NCBI GenBank assembly: GCA_900617975.1
Contig: UZAE01012529.1
Coordinates: forward strand, 1 to 38,328
DNA from: Rodentolepis nana
Taxonomy: Eukaryota > Platyhelminthes > Cestoda > Cyclophyllidea > Hymenolepididae
Reading direction: 5' to 3'
DNA: 38,328 bases
Part shown: positions 23,901 to 33,800 of the stretch, one piece after another
Position numbering within the stretch: position 1 is the stretch's first letter
Layout: every line of letters begins with the position of its first letter
The notes under the pieces: generated by a model
Databases searched by the model: none
Told to the model about the DNA's origin: nothing
The model's input: the letters and a program-made list of their open reading frames with translations, nothing else
Translations under genes and position numbers: made by a program

Positions 23901-25510
23901 CGATGGCTGTGTTGACTTCCGCAAAATTTACTTCAGTTATCCTACTCGTGCTAACGTGAAAGTTCTGAAGGTATGTACCTCGAGGGTTGTAAGGCGGCCA
24001 CTAGATGCACTTGAGTAGAAGGTTGTTTACAGTTGACTTCCATCTCTAGGGCTTTACTCACAAGGTGGATGCTGGTCAGTCCGTGGCACTGGTTGGCCAA
24101 TCTGGTTGCGGCAAGTCGACTCTCCTCCAATTGGTCCAACGCTTCTACGATGTGTCCAATCACGGCACTGAAAGTGGGATATTCATTAATGGACGCAATT
24201 TGCGCAAACTGGCTCCCAATTGGATTCGTCAGAGTATAGGCGTAGTGTCACAAGAGCCGAACCTTTTCGAATTGAGCATCAAGGAGAACATAGCCTACGG
24301 AGACAACTCAAGGGAACTCTCCATGGAGGAAATAATGAATGCTGCAAAGGAAGCCAATGCACATAACTTCATTGAAGCCCTTCCTGATGTGAGAGTGATG
24401 ATTTGATAAGCAAATATCTGGCTTTCATAAATAATTTATGGTAATGATTATTATTAGAGATGTGGGGTATTGTATATTTATGGAATTTGCCAAGCCCACA
24501 CTACTTTGTCCAAATTGTAGTGTTTCCAGAGTTGTTTGGCACCAATTATCTTCGATTGGTATTTTGATGTTTTTAAACCACTTTCGTTTATGCTCAATCA
24601 TAGAGTGTAATTATTACTGTTAACATAAGTCACTTTCATTTCCTCATTGAATTATTCAAGACATTTTGCCTTTTCATTATGATTTATTGATTTCATACAA
24701 TTTCTTGCAATTTTTATAAAGCCACTGATGATAGTACATATCTTATGAGTGAGAGTTAATGGAATCGTACCAATGCAATGAGTGACCCTGTCTGCTCCTG
24801 GTTTCACTTCTCCTTGTTGTCTTGTGACTAATTCTTAATTAGCGCGTCAATAGTTGTAGTAGTAGAATTAGTTGTAGTTGTAGTTGTCGTGTTAGTGGAG
24901 TAGTATTCCAGACTAGGCATTAGATACGATGCCAATAAAAATGGACCTAACTTCTAATGTAGTAGTAAACCTCTTGATTGTTGAAAGTCTACTTTATATT
25001 AATTAGGTGGTTTGCCACTAACTATCTTGGCCACAGTTAATTTTCACAGAATCTGTGAAGAAATAGCAAGTAGTAGGTCCACCTTAGCCCATAATTGCAC
25101 ATGTGTTGAGCATCCCTGCATTGCCTCAAGCTTTCATTCACCATTTGGCCTTGTAGGGTTATAATACATCAGTTGGTGCCAGAGGTTCTCAACTCTCCGG
25201 AGGTCAGAAACAGCGAATTGCAATTGCGAGGGCTCTGGTACGGAAACCGAAACTCCTTATCCTGGATGAAGCCACTTCTGCCCTGGACAATGAATCTGAG
25301 CGAATAGTTCAAGCTGCATTGGATGAGGCCATGAAGAAAGGTGATCGAACGTGTTTGGTTGTTGCTCACCGTCTAACTAGCGTGGAAAATTGTGATGTGA
25401 TTGTAGTCCTTCAGGACGGTCGACGAGTAGAGCATGGAAGTCCTTCTACTCTGATGGCCTCTAAAGGAGTATTCTACACCCTGCATAATGTTGATGCCGC
25501 CGCGAACTAA
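15077..25510 (+). CDS. ABC transporter A: ABCB/P-glycoprotein-type full exporter
   Basis: Exons 15077-15124, 15259-15285, 15316-15594, 15669-16101, 16280-16392, 17719-17832, 17933-18040, 18155-18280, 18342-18545, 19229-19567, 20199-20423, 20501-20632, 20718-20825, 21612-21689, 21792-22019, 22090-22241, 23494-23634, 23739-23970, 24050-24388 and 25157-25510 (3,780 nt, 1,259 aa). Order is TMD1 (six helices), NBD1, acidic linker, TMD2, NBD2. NBD1 has Walker [10 protein letters not shown] (Lys399), Q-loop VVQQEP, signature MSGGQ (497-501), Walker B Asp521/Glu522 and H-loop His553. NBD2 has GQSGCGKST (Lys1051), LSGGQ (1155-1159), Asp1179/Glu1180 and His1213. Relatives export hydrophobic drugs or lipids across membranes using ATP; the substrate here is unknown. 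The first extracellular loop is short and lacks an N-glycosylation motif. Linker exon 20199-20423 contains EDESDTEDN, resembling casein-kinase sites. The first two exons are tentative; from 15316 on the model is firm. Confidence 0.93.
15286..15315 (+). other. 30-nt micro-intron in transporter A
   Basis: GT at 15286 and AG at 15314-15315 bound a 30-nt intron between ...ITFFSL and FRYSD. Transporter B has a 34-nt intron at the same protein position and phase (...VLFFHL|FRYSD), which supports both. Introns this small near gene 5' ends are typical of flatworms. Confidence 0.75.
16393..17718 (+). other. Transporter A intron within TM6 region (1.3 kb)
   Basis: A phase-0 intron between GGAIVS and [10 protein letters not shown]-rich with no recognised gene or repeat. 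The matching intron in transporter B is only 79 nt, so this one has expanded. Confidence 0.8.
18546..19228 (+). other. Transporter A intron inside NBD1
   Basis: A 683-nt phase-0 intron between the helical subdomain (ending FILKLPQ) and the exon with the signature and Walker B motifs (starting AYDTVIG). No feature is recognised. Transporter B has an intron at the same place (30739-31193). Confidence 0.85.
19621..19873 (-). repeat. Interspersed repeat R1, copy 6 (inverted, internally deleted)
   Basis: Read on the minus strand it has the head (ccacttggtgcac equivalent) through to the tail (atttgatataaata). Part of the middle of the family sequence is missing. It contains a G14 run at 19724-19737 and an ambiguous base at 19749. 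It lies in the transporter A intron 19568-20198, antisense to the gene. Confidence 0.85.
20826..21611 (+). other. Transporter A intron in TMD2 (CA repeat and G run)
   Basis: Phase-0 intron between FLAVFLS and SCALGYAGA. It contains a CA microsatellite at 20937-20964 and a G10 run at 21002-21011. The equivalent intron in transporter B is 70 nt (32166-32235). Confidence 0.82.
20937..20964. repeat. (CA)n microsatellite
   Basis: About 14 CA units in the intron at 20826-21611. An open frame running through it (His-Thr repeats) is an artefact. Confidence 0.96.
21690..21791 (+). other. Transporter A-specific intron
   Basis: A 102-nt GT-AG phase-0 intron between ...QAMVDQ and EIGWFD. In transporter B the corresponding coding sequence (...[12 protein letters not shown]) is continuous within exon 32236-32541. 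The two A exons (78 and 228 nt) sum exactly to B's 306 nt. It includes a G10 run at 21734-21743. Confidence 0.92.
22426..22737 (+). repeat. Interspersed repeat R1, copy 5
   Basis: Begins gaggtgtgcgatagacttac and ends tttgatataaataaat; it is close to copy 1 over the 3' half. It includes a C13 run at 22616-22628. The head contains an 8-bp inverted pair, atagactt and (in most copies) aagtctat, that could form a hairpin. Confidence 0.87.
23262..23397 (+). repeat. Interspersed repeat R2, internal copy
   Basis: This segment closely matches 38193-38328, sharing for example gagtgcatcacactaattca and tcaacctcctcaataaaatg. It lies in a transporter A intron. The right boundary is uncertain because the other copy is cut by the window end. 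Confidence 0.88.
24389..25156 (+). other. Transporter A last intron
   Basis: A 768-nt phase-0 intron inside NBD2, between ...NFIEALPD and [10 protein letters not shown]. It contains a degenerate TAG/GTT-type simple repeat at about 24851-24892. Nothing else is recognised. The homologous intron in transporter B uses a GC donor. Confidence 0.82.
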
Positions 25511-25639
25511 AGAAATCCAATCCAAGAAGCTACTCACTTCTGTTTGTTTTTTGCACGGTATTTGACTAGAAATGCGGTTTCTTGAAGTTGTCTGAAACCA
25601 CATTGATTTTTTCTCAAAATATCTCAGAAAAGAAATTAA

Positions 25640-25645
25640 AATAAA
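25640..25645 (+). promoter_or_regulatory. Candidate poly(A) signal for transporter A
   Basis: AATAAA occurs 130 bp after the stop codon at 25508-25510. It is the first canonical hexamer downstream, which makes it a plausible 3' end signal. Confidence 0.5.
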
Positions 25646-27885
25646 GGATTTCGCTTGCCCGTGTTTTTAAATTTAAATATCTTGATTAGTATGGTAACCT
25701 AAAGCCAATTGTTACACAGAGAAGTCTTGACTAAGTCGCCATGGGAAAATACGCTGCCATGGAAAGTCTGCCGAGGTTAGCTAGACCACATCAACAAAAT
25801 TGTGGACAGAGAACGCAAGACGTGGAATGAGTTGATTGAGGTTTTGTTGATAATGATTTCATTGGCAAAGAACTCAATCATTAAGTTGATTATTGATTGG
25901 TCGAGAGGTCTCAGCAATTATAAAAGAAAAATGATTGGATTTATTTCACTATTCCAAAAGGATATTTCTGACAAATTGAAAGAAGGAAACAGAAGTGAAA
26001 GACACGTATTACTTGGCAAATGTTGTTTGGAAATGTTTGGGATGTAAAACGGTGCTAAGAACAACAATGGTGGTCTATCAGTATATCATTTTGGAAAGTG
26101 CGACTGTGGTAGTGATGGTGATCAAGAATGTTTTGATAGAGTGGCATTCCGAGCTAGTGTAGGCGTGCAAGCAGAAACCTTCAGCTAATCGTGTGAGGCA
26201 ACATTAATGCACGTAAAATAATCAAGTCTATTTCAGACAAAAGCTTTCACCTCACTAGACCTTCTGTGTTCTCAATTATTCGAACATAATTTATTCAATT
26301 TGGAAGGCAATTGGACCGACGGTTTAGTCAGCTCATAATACTAACTTGAAAATGAATTTTAAATTAATTTATACCACAAATTTTGTGAAAATAAAACCTG
26401 GAGTGATTTATACTGCAGTGTTTTCCAAGCATCTGTGAATAACTTTCGCACATTCAGTGTAGCAGTTGAGTAGGTGGTTTTCAATAAGAAATCCTATTAA
26501 TGACGGATCTATGACTATTTGCAATGCGACACCCTAATTACTCATTTTGTCATTACATATTGGTCCGATTTCTATCCATTATAACACTACTAAATGTTAA
26601 AAACCCTTTCATTTGATAATATTCACATAACAATTTCTTCATTCATCTTGCAAAGCACTTGATGATAGGGTATTTGAAATTATTTTATTGATGAACTTTT
26701 CTTTGAGTAATCCGAATTTCGTTCTATTATCAGTGTTTAGGGTAACTGGATGAAGTGAATTTGGAAAAGTGTACGAAGTGAAGAGAATGGTAGTCGTCAG
26801 AAAAGGTGAGATGCAAATTAGTACGTCATCAAATGAAATGATTTTAGTTTATATAAAAAATTAAATAAAATTTGTTTCGATAGACCCTTAAAAACCTATT
26901 TGTTCGGAGGTGTATCTAGAGATTTCATGGTTTATTTTTAACTTTAATTATGTCAACAATAAGAGCAAATGGAATTGATTAAATATAGGTATATATGATC
27001 GAACACATAATTAAAATCAACAGGGTATAAGTCTATGAATTATTTTTGAAAATGCATTTAAATACGCAAAATGTATGCATCGAATAAATGTGCAATGAGA
27101 AAATCGTTTCTCTTAAGCCTAAATCAGATGCATGCACGACGGAATGTCTAGTTATGGCAAATACTTCATAATTAATTAATATTTTTAAAAGTAAAGTTAC
27201 GAATAAAGAGATAGGATTTAATCGACTCTGTTGGTTATCAAAAACGACGATCAGATTTTATAAAATTGATTTGCATTAACTACAACTATAATTCGTCGAC
27301 AATGAAATTAAAGATAAAGTCGACAGTACTACTGTAACACACAAATTTTACTTGTGGGATTTTTTAAAATGTTTTAAAATAAAGAACAGGAAGAGTACTT
27401 TCAAGAATGTTATTACCTGGCTAGCAACGCAAGTAGTTATTAATGCAAGAACTCAATAAAGACTTATTAAGGGCTCAAAGGTATGTTCTATTCCCAAATT
27501 TTTCAAGCCAGAAATTCATATATTTAGAACAATTTTCATTAATGACAGCTTCATGAATAGCAATGACGTTTCTTAATTAAATAATTACACCTAAAGCTTT
27601 TCATTATTCAAAAGAAATTGAAAGAACTTTACTGAAAATATTGTACTATTAAGCTAACAGGATCATCTTCATATAGAGCTTACCATTTTTACTGATTTAC
27701 AAAGTGAAAAGTAATAGCGATCATGGACAGTTAATTATTAAAAATTCCTATGATTTCTAATGTTTCAATAAATAGAGGAAGTAATCCAACATTAGAATAA
27801 GTTGTTGGAACTAATTTGGAATGTTTTGTTTAAGTAACCAGCGATTATTTATCTGAAGGACAAACAAGAATTTAAGGTAGAAGAA
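25646..27885. other. Intergenic region between the transporter paralogues
   Basis: About 2.2 kb of AT-rich DNA. An 81-codon open frame at 25802-26047 has no recognisable domain and is not called as a gene. The promoter of transporter B should lie near the right end. No R1 or R2 copy was noticed. Confidence 0.65.
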
Positions 27886-30800
27886 ATGTGTTTGAAGAGA
27901 CACAGTAAAGAAGAAAAAGGAGTCAAAGACGAATTCAGTGAAAGCAAAGAAGTAAGTTGAATTGTATCACAGATTAAAGTTTAAACACTATCATTTATGT
28001 TTACATGAAGTATTTCCCATTAATTCAACCAAATTGAAATTTATGAATTCAAATAAGCACACAATTTTTCGTTTTCCCACATATTTCCATCAATGCATTT
28101 TCGGTTTAAATATTTGACGATGGTTTATTTGCGTGATCTATTTCGTCTTATTTCTTTTTCATATTATTTTAGGGAGAAGATGTTTCCTTTGGTGACATCA
28201 CCATCGATGAATCAGAAAAAGTGCTATTCTTCCACCTGGTAATTTTTAACTAAATTTAACGAGTGAAACTAGTTTCGGTACTCCGACATAAAGGACAAAA
28301 TCATGCTTATTATTGGCTTTATTCTCGCTCTGGTAGTCGGTTGCTCATTTCCTGTCAATTTGATCATTTTCAAAGAAGTGGTAAATCTCTTGACATCAGA
28401 CACGAGTGTTGATTTGGCTAGAATGCGCGAAATGGTTGGATGGTTTTGTCTTTTGGGAGCTGTTACAATGGTTCTAGCTTTCATCGAAATGTTCTTCTTC
28501 AGTCTTTCTGCTAGACGACAGAGTAGACGTATTAGGCTGAAACTCTTCAAGGTAAGCAGTCTCTTAACTACTAGACCTTATAACGTCATTTGTTCGTCTT
28601 ATGAAAAATCTTCTTTGTGTTTTAGCAATTGCTTCGACAAGACGTTCCTTGGTTTGATCATCAGGCACTTGGTGATATTATCACCAAACTCACTGCGGAC
28701 GTGGATTCGATTGAAACTGGTATTGGTGAAAGATTGGGTCGATTCGTTCAAAATTTTGCCATGTTTATATCGTGTTATGCCAGCGCTTTCACTAATAATT
28801 GGAAAATCGCATTGGTGGGCCTTAGTTCAGCTCCCATTATTGTAATTGCTTTCACTGTCATGGGTTACACGATGAGTACCTTTGCAATGAAGGAACAAAA
28901 GGCCTACTCTAAAGCCAATAATGTTGCGAGTGAAGTTTTCAATGCGATTAAAACGGTGTTTGCATTTATTGGACAAGAGAAGGAGAAGGTTCGATACTCA
29001 TCACAACTGGGCGCAGCTGCCAAGGTTTCATTCTTGAAGAATACAATGCTTGGATTTGGTATGTTGCATTGAATTCTGAACAATCATTGTTTGATTATTT
29101 TCTGTAGGGATTGGAATGGTCGGAGGGTCCATTTTTGCGGCTGCTGGTCTAACATTTTGGTTTAGTGTGAAGGAAAGTTTAGAAAATGGCAATTACATTG
29201 ACGGTGGCACTATTGTATCAGTAAGTTAAGCAGTTGTATATCATGGTTATATTTATAATAATGTGTTCATGTTTATCTAATTTTTTGCAAATCATATAGG
29301 TTATACTGTCATTTATTTATGGTAGTGTTGCTATTGGTTTGGTTCTGCCAGAATTTTCTTATTTCACTCGAGCAAAAGCTGCTGCGAAAAACACCTTCTA
29401 CATTATTGAACGTGTAAGTATTGAAGCTGGAATATAGAGATGATATGGAGTAACGAAGTTCATATGATAACCTGTGAGTCTGACTTTCAGGTTCCCGAAA
29501 TCGACAAAAATGAACCGGGCCTTGAACCAGACTCCATGAAGGGTGATATCGAATTCAGAAATGTCTCTTTTGCTTATCCAATGCGACCTGATGTTGTGGT
29601 GGGTATACGTTTGTTATCTATCCATCTTTTTTAATTTTTACCAAAGTGGAATAATCTCAGGTACAGCTATAGAATTTGTATCGACAGACACATAGGTCAA
29701 AAGAAATCTTCATGACTAATGATATAAGCGCCCGTCGATAGGTGAACTTGTATTCAGATATTTGTCTACTCTTGCTCATTGAAATTACAATAACTCAATT
29801 ATAAAGTGCTTGAGGGCAAACTCCTGTTTATTTCACTTCAAAGTGCCGTTGGGGTGATAACTGTCTATTGAAACCAGAGGTCATTATCTAAGCTTAGTTT
29901 AATCTGACTCTTTTACTATTGACCTATTTAAGACCACGTTGAAGTTGATTCGCTTGACTGCTTCAAATACCATTGTTTCATTGGCGACGGTGATAAATAT
30001 TACGATTGTAGACGCTGAAAAACTTCAACATGACGATTAAAGCGGGTCAAACAGTTGCCATTGTGGGTCCAAGTGGTTCAGGTAAGAGCACAGTCATTCA
30101 ACTGCTTCAGCGTTTCTACGATCCAATCGAAGGTCAGGTAAGCAAACATTCAATTCCAATTAGCAGAATGCATTAGAAAAGACAATTCATTGTGTCATTT
30201 ATTGAAGTTGAGCATTTTTCTGCCTTAACAATGAAGGTGATCTTGGATTAATAATAATCTAATTTCATATTAAAGCAATTATTAGTGCTGGGGATAATGA
30301 TGATGTAAAGTTAAATATAGGTTACAGATTTATTAAATTAAATTGAAAATACTTCAGATTTAGATTAGTAATATAGTTATAGTTAGTAAATATATATATG
30401 CTTTCACTTAAAACGTTGTAGATAACATAATTCAGAAGTACTTCCAGCATTAATTGTCATAGCAGTGTGAATTTGAAGTTCTTTTTATTTTTATTGTTTT
30501 TTTTAAAATTTTGATACTGGGTTTTTTTCTCAAGGTGTTGATTGATGGTCATGATATACGTGAGCTGGATCTCAAATGGATGAGACGCCAGTTTGGTGTT
30601 GTTTCACAGGAACCACTTCTCTTTGCCGCAACAGTAAAAGAGAACATTGAACTTGGAAACCAGGGTGCAACTCTCGAGGAGATAGAAGAGGCAGCAAAGA
30701 TGGCCGATGCTCACAATTTCATACTCAAATTGCAAGATGTAAGTTGGGGTGACGTGGGTTCCACATTTTTAAATTGGCCTTTTTTTGTGGCATAAGCATT

Positions 30801-33800
30801 CAGATGGTAAGCCTCGAATTGGATTTGGACATGAGTTGTTTGAAAAGAATTCTGAATGTGAAGATGGGAGAAATAAGTTTTAAAACGACCTCTTTTTTGT
30901 TTAAATCGTGTTTTATATTACCTCATAATGGTTTTAATTAGTTAGTAAAGTAAAATTACTTGGAAATAATGTTGAATGAAACTTGATCGAAATTGTGTTA
31001 ATCACGAGAATTTACCTTTTAAGAGATGATATTCTGATAAAATTTGAACTGGCATGCGCATTAACAACACAACTTGCCACAATAGGCATAGTTTACAGGG
31101 AAATATTGATTTCAATTGATTTCTCTTCGGAGTAGTTGTATCTTATCACGTCCATGAGGATATGTAGGCAACGTGATTTGAATTTTGTCATAGGCTTATG
31201 ATACAATGATCGGTGAGGGAGGAGGTGGTATGTCCGGAGGTCAGAAACAGCGTTTAACCATAGCTCGAGCACTACTTCGGAATCCTCGAATACTCCTCCT
31301 AGACGAAGCAACATCTGCCTTGGATACGCACTCAGAACGAGCCGTGCAATCTGCTTTAGATAAGGCTGGAGTTGGTCGGACTGTCATCATGGTTGCCCAT
31401 CGTCTCACAACCGTAAGAAATGCCGATAGGATTCTTGTCGTTGATAAGGGTGAAATCAAGGAGTCGGGAACACACGATGAACTTGTACGACACAATGGAA
31501 TCTATGCTCACATGCTGTCTTTGCAGGTGAGTTCCATTAATTGTGTACGATTAAAATTAATTTGTGCGTATGAGGTAAATTTAGTATGTATTTTATCTTG
31601 CTAGGCCAAGAAGAAGAATGAGGAGTATTCAGATAGTGAACCGGAATCAGACAATGATGACGCTGAAAAAAGTACTTCGTCTAAAGCTTCAAAGTTGGAG
31701 AATGTATGGAAGAGAACTGCTGGAGATGCGGAGAGTGAGAGCATGGCCACAAATAGCACAAATGCTTCATTTCTGGCCGTTTCAACACAAGTTTGTCATA
31801 AAAATTGTATTGAACTTACATTGAGATTATAAAGGGTTTTAAAATATTCATCTTTTCAATGTAGAAAAACGTTCTTTTACGAGCATTTCTTCTGAACAAA
31901 CCCGAATTTCCTATATTCTTCTTTGGACTATTCGTATCTCTCTTATCGGGTGTCATTCAACCTGCGTTCACTCTACTTTACTCCGAAGTTTTTGAAGTGA
32001 AAAATCGTTTTAAAATTATTTCACATATTTCTATTTTACGTCTGATTGAATACTTTGTAGTCTTTTACCCTGCAAGACCCTAATGAGAGAATGAGGAGAA
32101 CAATACTGATAGCCTGTATGATAGCCCTTCTTGGCTTGTTACGCCTGTTAACACAACTTGTAGCGGTAAGAGGAGTTGTATTACGATTTGTCTTACATCC
32201 TGCTTGGTTTGTTGGTTAAAGCCTCTTTCGAACAGAATTTGACACTGGGTTGGGCGGGGGCGAAGTTGACTCAAAGAACTAGAGGTTTGCTATTCAATGC
32301 AATGATTGAGCAGGAACCAGGATGGTTTGATGAAGTGGCGAACCAACCAGGTGTACTCACAGCTCGTTTGGCCACAGAAGTGTCGAGTTTGGAAGCTGTG
32401 ACAGGTGCCCAACTGGGCACCATTATGGAGTCTGCCTGTTTGATCATCGCATCGACTGTCATTGTATTCATGTACAGCTGGCAACTTGCTCTTGTGAATT
32501 TCTGCTTCCTTCCCATAATTGTGGCGAGCAGCGCTTTGCAGGTGGTATAATGATGTGAAATCACCTCATTTTGTCAAAATTGTTTATCCACTATTTGTCT
32601 TTCTGCATTCTCTAGATGATAAACAAGAGATCTGTGATGAACATCAGAGAAGTCGCAGGCTCGCAGGTTGCACAAGAGGCCCTTGCTGCTCAGAAAACTG
32701 TCTTTGCATTTGGTCTAGAGGACTACTTCTACGGTAAATTTTTAGAACAATCAGATCGTGCTACCTCGTAAGTTTATGAAAATCTGTTCGTCTCTTTTTT
32801 TAGCTCTAATTATCAAATTTATTGTTTTAAATAAGTGAGCGTGTGAAGGATGCTGCCTTATATGGTCTGGTTCATGGAGCAGCCAATGGATTGAGTTACT
32901 TCCAAACGGCCGCGTCCTTCTATGTTGGTTCGGTATTACTCAACCAAGGTGTCCTCGATGTCTTATCCGTATTTCGGTAACTTGAATTCATTGTTGACCA
33001 CATTAGCCCCTCGAAAGACTTGCTATTTAAACTGTTTCTTCTCTTCACTTTGAGAACCTTCTCAGCATTCAACTTTGGCGCTCAAGGTATAACTCGAATA
33101 GCCGCATTGGCTCCAGAGTTCAGGAAGGCATCTAACAAGATTACTTCTGTGTTTGCGACAATGGATAGAAAGACGAAACTTGATGTTAACGAAGGTATAT
33201 TCCCAGACCAACCTTTGAGTGGAAACATAGTCTTCAAGAATGTCTACTTCAAGTATCCAACACGAAAGCAAGTCAAAGTTCTCAGAGTAAGGTTCTAGGC
33301 AAAACTAATTGCACCCATTTTACCAGTTAATTGTGTTTACTATACGAGGTTTTATGACAGAATATGAAGTAATTTAATATTAAAAAATTCTGTTTGAAAT
33401 GAGAAAGTCCAAAATAAAATAAAAATTTTATTTTCGTAATTATGAATGTGTTGGTAGAATTTTTCTGTTTTCGAAACAATTTAACTTGATTTAGAATTAG
33501 TTGAGTTCATACTTATACGTCAGTGGTCAGTTAGTGTAATGTTACAGTGCTCTATTTCGATAGCACCTGAATGTCCCGATGAACCATCTTTCCGACAACT
33601 AAATGGCAAAATGACAGTCAAATGGAGTGTCTGCATTCGGTAAATATGAACAATGAGATCTATTATAGGTGTTATGGTATTGACATTCCACTAAGAGCAT
33701 AGGGTAATTGGCAAGTGAATTACGATGGTTTTCCATGTGTGTTGACTCGAATACGTGGCGTAAGTCCCCTCCCCCCTTCTGTGACCTGTGAAGGGAGGAT

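Noticed and set aside
25802..26047. 81-codon open frame between the transporters
   Set aside because: No domain, AT-rich composition like the surrounding intergenic DNA, and no supporting splice signals.
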